DNA of 64,000 nucleotides from Bifidobacterium catenulatum DSM 16992 = JCM 1194 = LMG 11043. GTDB taxonomy: Bacteria > Actinomycetota > Actinomycetes > Actinomycetales > Bifidobacteriaceae. The notes under the pieces were generated by a model. It was not told the origin of the DNA, ran no database searches, and saw only the letters and a list, made by a program, of their open reading frames with translations. Shown one piece after another: positions 34,962-43,846 of the stretch (the first letter of the stretch is position 1; each line of letters starts with the position of its first letter). The stretch is taken from NCBI RefSeq assembly GCF_001025195.1, contig NZ_AP012325.1:868001-932000 (forward strand), given 5' to 3'. Made by a program: the position numbers and the translations under genes.

Positions 34962-36332
34962 TCAGTCTTCCTGATGCTGCGGAGCCGACAGGAAATGCTC
35001 TTCACTCGGTAGCAGCGCATTCAACAGCACGGCCACAACGAACGCCACAGCGATGCAGTTGGATGCGAAGATGGACTGGAACAGCGGCGGGAAGTTGACG
35101 AAAATGTCACCGACCTGCGTGAAACCAATACCGATGGTGAGGCTCAACGCTGCAATGGTGATGTTGCGCTGCGTGTAGCCGGCCTCGGAAATCATCTGGA
35201 AGCCAGACAGGATGATGTTACCGAACATCATGATGGTGCAGCCGCCAAGCACGGCCTGCGGCAGGGAATTGAACACTTCTGCCACAGCAGGAACGAAGCT
35301 TGCGATCACCAGAATCAGACCACCGGAAAGAATCACCTTACGATTGACGACCTTGGTCATGGCGACCAAGCCGATATTCTGTGCGAACGACGTCAACGGG
35401 AGGCAGCCGAACAGGCCAGAGACGGAGGAGATGAGACCGTCGCCTGCAATGGCGCCCGCAGTCTCCTTATCGGTAGGCTGACGGTCTAGACCAACCTTGG
35501 TGAGTGCTGCGGTATCGCCGAGCACCTCTACGGAAGACACGACGTACAGCAAGGCGAAGGAGATAATCGCACCCGGATCGAATTCAAGCTGGAAAGGCAT
35601 GAAATGCGGCACGGATACGACCTGCAGATTCGAGAATCCGGAGAAATCGACCTTGCCCATAAAAATCGCTGCAACATAGCCGACAACCAAGCCGAACAGC
35701 ACGGAAAGCTGCTTGGCGGTACCCTTCATCAGCAGCTGGAAAGCCAAGCAGGCGACCAGCGAAATCAGACCGAGCGTAAGATTCTGCCAGCTTCCGAAAT
35801 CCTTGGCGCCGGAACCACCGCCGAAACTGGTGGCACCAACGGAAAGCAGCGAAAAACCAATCGACGTAACCACAATCGCGGATACGATCGGCGGTACGAA
35901 GCGACGCCAATACTTGGCGGTCAAACCAAGCACTACCTCCAACAGGCCGCCAAGCACGACTGCGCCGGCAACCGCGCCATAGCCTTGATTCTGGGCGATC
36001 GACATGGCGGCGGCCACATATGTGAAGGAAATGCCCGTGACCATTGGCAGTCGGGAACCGATCAGCCACACGCCGTACAGCTGCAGGCAAGTGCCCAGAC
36101 CTGCCACCAGCAGACCGGCCTGAATGATCGTGGCAGACTGCTCGGCACTCATGTTGGCGGCGGAAGCCACCAGGAAAATCGGAGCCAGATTGGCCACGAA
36201 CATCGCCATGACATGCTGCAGGCCGAACGGGATGCCCTTCCAGAACGAAACAGGTGCGTCCAAGCTGCTTAGTGCTTCAAAGGAAACGCCCTTCTTTTCG
36301 TTCGTGTTGTCTTTCTTCTTCTCTTCGCTCAC
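34962..36332 (-). CDS. pbuX: Xanthine/uracil permease (NCS2 family)
   Basis: About 456 residues with 12-14 membrane helices. NCS2 signatures include PFGLQHVMAMFVANLAPIFL at the N-terminus, LQLYGVWLIGSRLPMVTGIS, and the QNIGLVAMTKV motif after GLFGCLPLTSFA. It imports a purine base with protons. It lies 77 bp behind xpt on the same strand, so xanthine is the likely substrate. The GTG at 36332 has a good ribosome-binding site (GAGAGGA, six bases away); an ATG 21 bases upstream (36353) gives a seven-residue longer protein but has no such site. No frameshift is seen. Confidence 0.88.
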   Translation of the reverse strand: MSEEKKKDNTNEKKGVSFEALSSLDAPVSFWKGIPFGLQHVMAMFVANLAPIFLVASAANMSAEQSATIIQAGLLVAGLGTCLQLYGVWLIGSRLPMVTGISFTYVAAAMSIAQNQGYGAVAGAVVLGGLLEVVLGLTAKYWRRFVPPIVSAIVVTSIGFSLLSVGATSFGGGSGAKDFGSWQNLTLGLISLVACLAFQLLMKGTAKQLSVLFGLVVGYVAAIFMGKVDFSGFSNLQVVSVPHFMPFQLEFDPGAIISFALLYVVSSVEVLGDTAALTKVGLDRQPTDKETAGAIAGDGLISSVSGLFGCLPLTSFAQNIGLVAMTKVVNRKVILSGGLILVIASFVPAVAEVFNSLPQAVLGGCTIMMFGNIILSGFQMISEAGYTQRNITIAALSLTIGIGFTQVGDIFVNFPPLFQSIFASNCIAVAFVVAVLLNALLPSEEHFLSAPQHQED

Positions 36333-36409
36333 AACGAATCCTCTCTCATTCATACTGTGATGAGCAACAGGTTGTAATGGTTTCTGATGCGTGCCCTAAG
36401 ATACGACGA

Positions 36410-36991
36410 TCAGGAGCGGAACTCGATGGCACCGGTTTCCGGATCCATCGACTCCACGATTGCCAGGGAATCAACGTCGTATCCCGCTGCACGCAATTCA
36501 TCGCCGCCACCTTGGAAACCCTTCTCCACCGCGATGCCGATGCCCTCGACCGTCGCTCCGGCATCATGGCACAGATTAATCAGGCCCTTCAGCGCCTTGC
36601 CGTTGGCCAGGAAGTCATCAAGCAACAGCACATGGTCGCCTTCGTTGAGATACCTCTTGGACACGATCACGGGGAATTCCTTCTGCTTGGTGAAGGAGTA
36701 GACGGTGGTGGTGTACTGGTCGCCATCGAGATTGATGGACTGCGCCTTCTTGGCGAACACCACAGGTGCATTGTCGAAATGACGCGCGGCAACACAGGCG
36801 ATACCAATGCCGGAAGCTTCAATGGTCAGGATCTTATTGATGGTCTTATCGGCAAAGTGCTCCGCCCAAGCGGCACCCATGCGGTCGAACAATTCGACAT
36901 CGCACTGGTGGTTGAGGAAAGCGTCCACTTTCAGCACATTACCCGGCTTGACGGTACCCTGCAGGCGAATGCGCTCTTCGAGCTCCTTCAT
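36410..36991 (-). CDS. xpt: Xanthine phosphoribosyltransferase
   Basis: 193 residues, the normal length. It converts xanthine and PRPP to XMP, which GuaA can turn into GMP. It has the Xpt start [12 protein letters not shown], the [11 protein letters not shown] segment and the PRPP-binding loop [14 protein letters not shown]. The ATG at 36991 follows AAGGGG; a longer frame upstream starts without support. It forms an operon with the downstream permease gene. The promoter has TTGACA and TATATG boxes. A guanine riboswitch, common before xpt in Firmicutes, is not seen in the short leader of about 50 bases. Confidence 0.95.
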   Translation of the reverse strand: MKELEERIRLQGTVKPGNVLKVDAFLNHQCDVELFDRMGAAWAEHFADKTINKILTIEASGIGIACVAARHFDNAPVVFAKKAQSINLDGDQYTTTVYSFTKQKEFPVIVSKRYLNEGDHVLLLDDFLANGKALKGLINLCHDAGATVEGIGIAVEKGFQGGGDELRAAGYDVDSLAIVESMDPETGAIEFRS

Positions 36992-37050
36992 GAATCCCCT
37001 TAGATTATTGGCCGCATAAGGCGGCGTTGATGTTGACATACGGTGAACCG

Positions 37051-37079
37051 CATATAAACGTTCAGCATACGCGTGTCAA
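37051..37079 (-). promoter_or_regulatory. xpt-pbuX promoter
   Basis: On the minus strand: TTGACA (37079-37074), a 17-base spacer, TATATG (37056-37051). It is about 60 bases upstream of the xpt start and lies close to the divergent pcrA promoter. Confidence 0.65.
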
Positions 37080-37181
37080 TTGACCATGCGAGTGTTGCGC
37101 TGACCTGCATGTGTGATAGACATGAATTTCGCAGTAATCGACTTCGAATCTTCATGGAAAGAGGAACCGGTGGAGCAGAAT

Positions 37182-39845
37182 ATGGGGCCAAGTCTGTGCG
37201 ATCCGCAAAGTCTGATCAAGGACCTCAATCCGCAACAGATGGAAGCGGTGAAGTACTACGGTCAGGCCCTGCTTATCGGAGCAGGCGCCGGATCCGGTAA
37301 GACCCGCGTGCTCACCAGACGCATCGCATGGCTGCTGGCACACGGTTTTTGGGCGAGCAGCATTCTCGCCATCACCTTCACGAACAAGGCCGCAGCGGAA
37401 ATGCGTGAACGTCTTGCTGCCCTCGTAGGGCCTGAAGCCGAACATATGTGGATCTCCACCTTCCATTCCGCGTGCGTGCGTATCCTCCGACGAGACGGCA
37501 AGGAAATCGGCCTTACCTCAGGATTCTCCATTTATGACACGGCTGATTGCGAACGTTTGGTCAAGCTCATCAGCGGCGATTTGAACATCGATACGAAGCG
37601 GTATACGCCGCGCATGCTGCTCGGCAAAATCTCCGACTGCAAGAATTCATTGACTTCATGGCAGGACCAGTTGAAAAGCGTGAACTGCGACTACAAGCCA
37701 GGCCAGCGCGGATATCAGGTTTCAGCCGGCGACGTCGATGAGCTGGTCGCCGTGGTGTATGCGGAGTACCAGCACCGTCTGGCCATGGCGAACGCCGTGG
37801 ATTTTGACGACCTGATCATGCGCACCGTCGAATTGTTCCAGCGTTGCCCACAGGTGAGCGAATACTACCGGCACAAGTTCCGTTATGTTTTCGTGGACGA
37901 GTATCAGGACACCAATCATGCGCAATATGTGCTCGTACGTGAGCTTTCCGGCATTGATTCAGGAGAACAGCCCGATCCGCAGATGCGAGGAGCGGGCCGT
38001 GTCGGACCGTCTTGGATTACGGTGGTAGGTGATTCCGACCAGTCGATTTATGCGTTCCGAGGCGCGGATATTCGTAACATTCAGGATTTTGAGCAGGATT
38101 TCCCTAATGCGAAAACCATCATGCTCGAGCAGAATTATCGTTCGACGCAGACCATTCTCGACGCAGCCAATGCGGTGATTGCAAGAAATGAAAATCGCAA
38201 GCCGAAAAAATTGTGGACAGCACTTGGCGAAGGCGACAAAATCGTCGGATACGCGGCCGACAACGCACAACAGGAAGCAGGGTGGATAGCCAACGAAATC
38301 GCGCGAATCCACGAAGAGGAAGGCATCGCATACCGCGACATCGCCATCATGTACCGTGCCAACGCGCAATCACGTTCGCTTGAAGAGGCCATGATCAACG
38401 CCAATCTTCCATATCAGCTGGTCGGTGGCACCAAATTCTACGAGCGCAAGGAAATCAAGGATGCGCTCGCATATCTGCAGGCCATCGTGAATCCCGCGGA
38501 CAATGTGAACGTCCGCCGCATCCTCAACGTGCCGAAGCGTGGATTGGGCGTTCGTGCCGAAGGCCTCATTGCCTCGTATGCGGATGCTCACGACACTACG
38601 TTTTTTGGTGCGATTGAACATATGGAGCAGATTGAAGGCATGTCCGCGCGTACGACGAAGCCGTTGGGCGTATTCCGCGACATGATGCATGGGCTTGCGG
38701 ATTTCGCGAAGGACCATGATACGAAACCATCCGAAGTGGTTGCCGAAGTGCTCTCCAAGAGTGGGATTTTGGAGGAGTTGCAGCGCTCCGAGGACCCGCA
38801 GGACGCTTCCCGCGTCGACAATCTTTCCCAACTGCAGTCGGTGGCTGCGGAATTCGAGCAGAACACGCCTGATGCCACATTGGCGGGATTCTTGGAAACC
38901 ACGGCTTTGGTGGCCGATTCCGACCAGTTGCCGGGGGAGAACGAGGACTCCGGCAAAGTAACGATGATGACCCTGCATACGGCTAAGGGTCTGGAATATC
39001 CATACGTATTCCTGACCGGCATGGAGCAGGGAACATTCCCGCACCAGCGGGCCATGGAGGATACCAGTGAGCTTGCCGAGGAGCGTCGCCTTGCCTATGT
39101 GGGCATCACCCGCGCGAAGCGTCGCCTGTATGTGACGCGTGCGGCCGTGCGCGCGCAATGGGGGCAAGCCAACGATATGATGCACAGCCAGTTCCTTGAC
39201 GAGATTCCCGACGAGCTGATCGATTGGAAAAGACGTGAGGCCGGAGTCGAACGCATGCGTGCCAGCTGGCGGAATGATGACGACGAGTTCGGCGGCTGGG
39301 ATGATGACGACGATTTCGGATCAGTGCCGTTCGGTGGCTCCTCATATGGAAAGTCGAGTTATGGTGGTTCCTCATATGGTTCCGGTACGTATGGATCGCG
39401 GTCCTCGTACGGGTCGTCCTCGTATGGGTCGGGTCGCGCGCAATACGGTGGTTCGTCCGCGCGCGGCGCATCATCCTTGTACGGCTCCAGCTCGCAACGT
39501 TCGTATGTAGGAGCGGGATCGAGCTCCTCATATGGTTCTTTATACGGTTCGTACGGCTCCGGCAAGTCCAGCGGAAAATCCGGCAAGGTCACTACTAGAC
39601 GAGTCAAGCCGAAAAGCAAACCTGTGGACCTGACCAAATCCTCGCAGGCAAGCCAAACCGACAATCGGAGCGGCTTGAGCATCTCGGACGTGCATGTCGG
39701 AGACAGGCTCACGCATGACCATTTCGGCATGGGCACGGTCATCGAAATACAGGACAAAGGCGCGAATTCGGTCATTACCGTTGATTTCGGCAATGGTGAG
39801 GTCAAACGTCTGCTGCTGCGTATGGCACCCATCGAAATGCTGTGA
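37182..39845 (+). CDS. pcrA: UvrD/PcrA-type superfamily 1 DNA helicase with a Tyr-Gly-Ser-rich linker
   Basis: About 887 residues. All superfamily 1A motifs are present: GAGAGSGKTRVLTRRIAWLL (I), VFVDEYQDTNHAQY (II), GDSDQSIYAFRGAD (III), LEQNYRSTQTILDAAN (IV), MTLHTAKGLEYPYVFLTG (V) and RRLAYVGITRAKRRLYVT (VI). It unwinds DNA in repair and in plasmid rolling-circle replication. The C-terminus (VHVGDRLTHDHFGMGTV) is the Tudor-like domain that binds RNA polymerase in PcrA. Between core and tail, residues about 716-799, is a low-complexity SYG-repeat stretch, not part of the usual family. The ATG at 37182 has GGAG seven bases upstream; an ATG at 37122 would add 20 residues. Confidence 0.93.
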   Translation: MGPSLCDPQSLIKDLNPQQMEAVKYYGQALLIGAGAGSGKTRVLTRRIAWLLAHGFWASSILAITFTNKAAAEMRERLAALVGPEAEHMWISTFHSACVRILRRDGKEIGLTSGFSIYDTADCERLVKLISGDLNIDTKRYTPRMLLGKISDCKNSLTSWQDQLKSVNCDYKPGQRGYQVSAGDVDELVAVVYAEYQHRLAMANAVDFDDLIMRTVELFQRCPQVSEYYRHKFRYVFVDEYQDTNHAQYVLVRELSGIDSGEQPDPQMRGAGRVGPSWITVVGDSDQSIYAFRGADIRNIQDFEQDFPNAKTIMLEQNYRSTQTILDAANAVIARNENRKPKKLWTALGEGDKIVGYAADNAQQEAGWIANEIARIHEEEGIAYRDIAIMYRANAQSRSLEEAMINANLPYQLVGGTKFYERKEIKDALAYLQAIVNPADNVNVRRILNVPKRGLGVRAEGLIASYADAHDTTFFGAIEHMEQIEGMSARTTKPLGVFRDMMHGLADFAKDHDTKPSEVVAEVLSKSGILEELQRSEDPQDASRVDNLSQLQSVAAEFEQNTPDATLAGFLETTALVADSDQLPGENEDSGKVTMMTLHTAKGLEYPYVFLTGMEQGTFPHQRAMEDTSELAEERRLAYVGITRAKRRLYVTRAAVRAQWGQANDMMHSQFLDEIPDELIDWKRREAGVERMRASWRNDDDEFGGWDDDDDFGSVPFGGSSYGKSSYGGSSYGSGTYGSRSSYGSSSYGSGRAQYGGSSARGASSLYGSSSQRSYVGAGSSSSYGSLYGSYGSGKSSGKSGKVTTRRVKPKSKPVDLTKSSQASQTDNRSGLSISDVHVGDRLTHDHFGMGTVIEIQDKGANSVITVDFGNGEVKRLLLRMAPIEML
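39329..39578 (+). repeat. Low-complexity coding repeat (Tyr-Gly-Ser) in pcrA
   Basis: About 83 codons made almost entirely of Ser, Gly and Tyr, in units such as SSYG, GTYGS and SLYGS, with about twelve tyrosines and a few Arg and Lys. The codons vary (TAT/TAC, several Ser codons), so the repeat is kept at protein level rather than being a recent DNA slippage product. Confidence 0.85.
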
Positions 39846-39965
39846 TGAAGCTGGAAAGCATATGAAGCCTTTCTCTATAGCACGAAGTTGAAGAAAAAAC
39901 AAGACTATCTTTTTCAAAAGGACCTTGCAATAATCGGTGATGCTTGTCTTTTTGAGAGGAAAATC

Positions 39966-40364
39966 ATGAATAAGAAACTGTATGCCGGTATTTCGCAGAT
40001 TCTGCTTGGCGCTTTGGTGGCCATCGCACCGCAGACCTTCGCTCACGTGTGCGCGGTCAAAGAAACGCCGATGGCATGCCATTACACGGCTCAGGCTGCG
40101 CTCGGCATCGGCATTGTGATTGCGGTGCTTGGCGTCGCAGGGCTGTTCGTTTCCAATCAGACCCGTGCCGGTCTTGACATTGCCAATGCCGTGCTTGGCG
40201 TGCTGACCATCACTGTGCCAACCGTGCTTATCGGCGTGTGCAAGGGTGCCATGATGCACTGCCATATGGTCACCTTGCCGACGCTGGTCGTGCTTGGCGT
40301 GCTGCTGGCCGTGCTCGCGTCAATCGCTGCGTATCTTGATCTCAAGCCGGCAAAGCACGCCTGA
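39966..40364 (+). CDS. DUF4418 family membrane protein
   Basis: 132 residues with four hydrophobic helices. Conserved Cys and His residues lie on the likely outer side (HVCAVKETPMACH near residues 28-40 and CKGAMMHCH near 95-103). These fit DUF4418 proteins, which typically accompany MacB-like ABC transporters. AGAGG lies before the ATG at 39966. The permease gene begins 7 bp after its stop, so the three genes form an operon. The paired C-x-H clusters hint at metal or haem binding, which is inference only. Confidence 0.75.
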   Translation: MNKKLYAGISQILLGALVAIAPQTFAHVCAVKETPMACHYTAQAALGIGIVIAVLGVAGLFVSNQTRAGLDIANAVLGVLTITVPTVLIGVCKGAMMHCHMVTLPTLVVLGVLLAVLASIAAYLDLKPAKHA

Positions 40365-40371
40365 TCTTACG

Positions 40372-41586
40372 ATGGCGAATCACATCACCCTCGCCGGTTT
40401 GCCGCTGGTCAACCTCAAGCGCAAACCGTTTCGTACTGCAGCGCTTACCATCGTCGTCACTATGCTTACTATGGCCTTTTATGGAGGCTCGCTGCTGTCC
40501 ATGAATCTTGAAGCTGGCTTGAACAGCATGCAGGAACGTATGGGCGCCGATCTTATGGTCACGCCGCAAAACACCAAAAACGAGGCCGAGGCGTTGCTGA
40601 CCAATGGATCAGCAAGCACGTTCTACTTCACCAACGACATCACCGGTGAAGTAGCGAAAGCCGACGGCATCGACGAAATCACGGAACAAGCATATATCTC
40701 ATCGCTGGCCGCCGCATGCTGCGACGAAAAAGTGCAGATCATCGGATTCAATCCCGATACCGACTTCGTAATCACCCCTTGGATCGCATCGCAGTTCGAC
40801 GGCACGCTCCAGCGCGGTCAGATTGTTGCCGGAGCCAGCATCAACGTGTCGGGCAATAACACGGTCAAACTGTACGGACATGAATTCCCGGTGGCGGCGC
40901 AACTTGCCAACACGGGTACGTCACTCGACAATTCTGTATTCGTGAACATGCAGACCGTTCCCGACGTGGTCGGCTATTCCGCCAAGGTGGGTCATGCCGC
41001 CATTCCGGAAGAATATGCCGACAAAGCCGTTTCAGCAGTGCTCATCAAGGTCAAAGATGGTTATTCCGCTCAGCAGGTCGCTGCGAACATCACCAAAACG
41101 ACCGGAATCAAAAGCCTTGGATACGTGTATCCAGGCGGTATTACGGCTACCACGAAATCCAATCTGAACGTGATTATTCGCTACGTGACCATTTTCGTCG
41201 CGGTGTTCTGGATTATGGGCCTGATCGTGCTGCTTGCGGTGTTTTCGTCCGCCATGAACGAACGTAAGCGTGAATTCGCCGCGTATCGTATTCTTGGGGC
41301 CAATCGTTCCACTTTGGTTGGCATCATCGTGAAGGAATCAGCCATGATTGGAGCTTCGGGCGGAGTTGTTGGCATTGCGGTCGCATCTCTTGCGATTTTC
41401 CCGTTCAGTACGCTTATCGGACAGCAGCTGCAGTTGCCGTATCTGCAAGCCAACATATGGAATGTGTTGGCATTGATCGCAGTGAGTTTCGTGCTCGCAG
41501 TGCTTACCGGACTACTTGCCTCCGTGGCGACGGCGGTGAAACTCTCCGCTCCCGAAACCTATCTGACTTTGAGAGAAGGTGAATGA
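40372..41586 (+). CDS. ABC transporter permease, FtsX/MacB type
   Basis: 404 residues. One membrane helix lies near the N-terminus (about residues 20-42), then a large extracytoplasmic domain (to about residue 265, with the GADLMVTPQNTKNEAEALL start typical of MacB-like periplasmic parts), then three C-terminal helices (FtsX domain). Such permeases act in mechanotransmission or export rather than import. The ATG at 40372 begins MANHITLAGL. Its stop overlaps the ATPase start (ATGA), so the two are coupled and form one transporter. The substrate is unknown. Confidence 0.85.
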   Translation: MANHITLAGLPLVNLKRKPFRTAALTIVVTMLTMAFYGGSLLSMNLEAGLNSMQERMGADLMVTPQNTKNEAEALLTNGSASTFYFTNDITGEVAKADGIDEITEQAYISSLAAACCDEKVQIIGFNPDTDFVITPWIASQFDGTLQRGQIVAGASINVSGNNTVKLYGHEFPVAAQLANTGTSLDNSVFVNMQTVPDVVGYSAKVGHAAIPEEYADKAVSAVLIKVKDGYSAQQVAANITKTTGIKSLGYVYPGGITATTKSNLNVIIRYVTIFVAVFWIMGLIVLLAVFSSAMNERKREFAAYRILGANRSTLVGIIVKESAMIGASGGVVGIAVASLAIFPFSTLIGQQLQLPYLQANIWNVLALIAVSFVLAVLTGLLASVATAVKLSAPETYLTLREGE

Positions 41587-42422
41587 TGGCGGAAAACACG
41601 GTTCTCGAAGTAAAAGAGCTCACTCGCGAGTTCACACGTCGTGGCAAATCGTTCGCGGCTGTGGATCATGTCGATTTCACCTTGAATCAAGGCGAGTTCG
41701 TGGCGATCGTTGGACGTTCCGGCAATGGTAAAAGCACGTTGCTGAATCTTATAACCGGTCTGCTCAAACCCACGTCCGGATCCATCGATTTGGACGGTAA
41801 CGACGTGACGCGGCTGAATGACAGGCAAATGTCGATCGTGCGCAATCGCACCATCGGTTTCATCACACAAAGCCAGACGTTGTTGCAGAATCTTACGGCG
41901 CTTGACAATGTGATTCTTCCTTCCGTTCTGCAGAACGGCAAAACAGAGCAGTGCGATACCCAGGTACTTGCGGATTCGCACGATTTGAAAGCGACGGAAG
42001 AGAACGCTTCTGATTCGCCTTCCGAACAGACGGTCGATAACGGACTTCCGGATGTCATTGCGGCGGTTCCGGCGGTAAAAGCGCAAAACAATCTCGTTCA
42101 GGATCATGCCGTGGAACGTGCGCACTCGTTGTTGCGCCGACTGCAGGTCGATGACTTGGCGGAATGCTATCCGAAAGAACTTTCCGGTGGTGAGATGAGA
42201 CGTGTCAGCATAGCGCGAGCTTTGATGAACGGTCCGAAACTACTGATTGCCGATGAGCCCACCGGCGATTTGGATGCCGAAAGCACCGCCATCGTTATGA
42301 GGCTACTGCAGGAAGCCACCAAAGACGGCACGGCCGTACTCATGGTCACCCATGATCCGGATGCGCTCGCATATGTGGATCGAACTTACCGCATGGACAG
42401 GGGCGTACTGTCTGAGGCATAG
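41583..42422 (+). CDS. ABC transporter ATPase, MacB/LolD-like, with an inserted linker
   Basis: 279 residues. Walker A GRSGNGKSTLLNL, Q-loop ITQSQTLLQNLTALDN, signature LSGGEMRRVSIARAL and Walker B LLIADEPTGDLD are all present, and it is closest to MacB/LolD-type ATPases. Between the Q-loop and the signature lies an extra acidic segment of about 50 residues (around 120-170, for example ATEENASDSPSEQTVDN) not found in typical family members of about 230 residues. The ATG at 41583 overlaps the permease stop; a second ATG three bases later is equally possible. It is the energy-providing partner of the DUF4418/FtsX operon. Confidence 0.88.
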   Translation: MMAENTVLEVKELTREFTRRGKSFAAVDHVDFTLNQGEFVAIVGRSGNGKSTLLNLITGLLKPTSGSIDLDGNDVTRLNDRQMSIVRNRTIGFITQSQTLLQNLTALDNVILPSVLQNGKTEQCDTQVLADSHDLKATEENASDSPSEQTVDNGLPDVIAAVPAVKAQNNLVQDHAVERAHSLLRRLQVDDLAECYPKELSGGEMRRVSIARALMNGPKLLIADEPTGDLDAESTAIVMRLLQEATKDGTAVLMVTHDPDALAYVDRTYRMDRGVLSEA

Positions 42423-42450
42423 CGTCGAAATGGCGACGTGACATGCCGAA

Positions 42451-42481
42451 GAGGGCGGAACGGCAAGCTCGTCCCGCCCTC
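42451..42481 (+). terminator. Hairpin after the ABC operon
   Basis: GAGGGCGG/CCGCCCTC stem with an inner ACG/CGT pairing, 29 bases past the ATPase stop. It lacks a clear T-run. Confidence 0.6.
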
Positions 42482-42700
42482 ATGTGTATTATTAATGATT
42501 GGTGTGCGCCCGCAAGGGACATGCCGTCTGGAGTCTTAGCCCATCAGTGGGTCGGCGGCCGATACGAGCTGTACTACGGCACGTGTTCAAGCCGTTCGTG
42601 TTCTGCACGAAGAAGCACTGGAGAGGCTGGCTCAGCGCATGTCGGGAAACCGGTTTGCGTTCCGTTCAGACAACGACAGAACAAACAAAGGATTAAACCA
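42482..42700 (+). promoter_or_regulatory. rpsD leader region
   Basis: About 220 bases before rpsD without a convincing gene. Several self-complementary pieces are visible (for example CCCATCAGTGGG at 42540-42551). S4 represses its own synthesis in other bacteria by binding its mRNA leader, so a structured regulatory leader is plausible, but I see no match to a known S4 leader. Confidence 0.35.
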
Positions 42701-43327
42701 ATGACGAACGTTCAGCGTTCTCGCCGCCAGGTGCGTCTTTCCCGCGCCCTCGGCATCGCACTGACCCCTAAGGCTCAGCGCATTTTCGAAAAGCGTCCGT
42801 ATGCTCCGGGCGAGCACGGCCGCACCCGCCGTCGCACTGAGTCCGATTACGCAGTGCGTCTGCGCGAAAAGCAGCGTCTTCGCGCTCAGTATGGCATCTC
42901 CGAGAAGCAGCTTCGCGCCGCTTACGAGAAGGGTACCCACACCGCCGGTCAGACCGGTAACGCCATGCTGACCGACCTTGAGACCCGTCTTGACGCTCTG
43001 GTTCTGCGTGCAGGCTTCGCCCGCACCACCGCCCAGGCCCGTCAGTTCGTGGTCCACCGCCACATCCTCGTTGACGGCAACGTCGTCGACCGCCCGTCTT
43101 ACCGTGTCAAGCCTGGCCAGACCATTCAGGTCAAGGCCAAGAGCCAGACCATGGTTCCGTTCCAGGCCGCTGCCGAAGGCGTGCACCGCGATGTGCTGCC
43201 GGCAGTCCCGGGCTACTTGGATGTCAACCTGCCTTCTTTGAAGGCCACCCTGACTCGCAAGCCTGAAGCCGAGGAGATCCCGGTGCAGGTCAACATCCAG
43301 TACGTGGTCGAATTCTACGCCCGCTGA
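42701..43327 (+). CDS. rpsD: 30S ribosomal protein S4
   Basis: 208 residues, the normal length. It begins MTNVQRSRRQVRLSRALGIA and carries the S4 domain (LDALVLRAGFARTTAQARQF, VHRHILVDGNVVDRPSYRVK). It binds 16S rRNA early in assembly of the small subunit. The ATG at 42701 follows AAAGGA. The frame also extends upstream, but those codons lie in the leader. Codon use is strongly biased as in other highly expressed genes. In bifidobacteria and many actinobacteria rpsD stands alone, as here. Confidence 0.97.
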   Translation: MTNVQRSRRQVRLSRALGIALTPKAQRIFEKRPYAPGEHGRTRRRTESDYAVRLREKQRLRAQYGISEKQLRAAYEKGTHTAGQTGNAMLTDLETRLDALVLRAGFARTTAQARQFVVHRHILVDGNVVDRPSYRVKPGQTIQVKAKSQTMVPFQAAAEGVHRDVLPAVPGYLDVNLPSLKATLTRKPEAEEIPVQVNIQYVVEFYAR

Positions 43328-43373
43328 TCTGGATCTACATACTGTAAGAACCTACAGTATAAGGACATACAGC

Positions 43374-43408
43374 AAGAGCCTCGCAATCCCAACGGTTGCG
43401 AGGCTCTT
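43374..43408 (+). terminator. rpsD terminator
   Basis: AAGAGCCTCGCAA and TTGCGAGGCTCTT form a perfect 13-base stem 46 bases past the stop. A second small hairpin (TACTGTA...TACAGTA) precedes it at 43340. Confidence 0.8.
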
Positions 43409-43436
43409 CGCTATCTAGTGAACGAACTGTTAACAT

Positions 43437-43832
43437 CTAGTCACCTATGATGCCTCCTACAATGCCACTGACAATCGTCATGACAAGAGAGCCGAGCACA
43501 GACCATACGAATCCGTCAATAGTGACGCCCACAGAGAAAAACGACAGCGCCAACCATGATGCGAGCTGCATGAACAGCCAGTTAATCACCAATGCGACCA
43601 ATCCGAACGAAATAATCGACAACGGCAATGCGATGATGTGGATGATCGGCTTGATGGAAGCGTTGATCAGCGCCATGAACAACGCGAACGCAGCAACGCC
43701 AAGCACAGGAGGCTCTCCGATGGCATGCATGCCGGGGAGAAACGCGACCATAACGCCCGCCGCGACGGTAAGAATTAGCCAACGAGAAATAAAATGACCC
43801 ATAACAACATCGTATAGCATGAATTTGCTCAA
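43437..43832 (-). CDS. Small four-helix membrane protein (phage holin family IV/YvlD-like)
   Basis: Up to 131 residues with four membrane helices: WLILTVAAGVMVAFLP, VLGVAAFALFMALINAS, IIALPLSIISFGLVALVINW and a C-terminal pair around GFVWSVLGSLVMTIVSGIVG. The NASIKPI.HIIALPL motif is typical of the YvlD/phage holin family IV proteins found as chromosomal genes in many Gram-positives. The role is unknown; it is not linked to phage here. The start may be 43832 (TTG) or an internal ATG at 43802. The gene is divergent from the phosphatase gene, with only 14 bases between the frames. Confidence 0.7.
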   Translation of the reverse strand: MSKFMLYDVVMGHFISRWLILTVAAGVMVAFLPGMHAIGEPPVLGVAAFALFMALINASIKPIIHIIALPLSIISFGLVALVINWLFMQLASWLALSFFSVGVTIDGFVWSVLGSLVMTIVSGIVGGIIGD

Positions 43833-43846
43833 ACCGTGAGGGTAGC

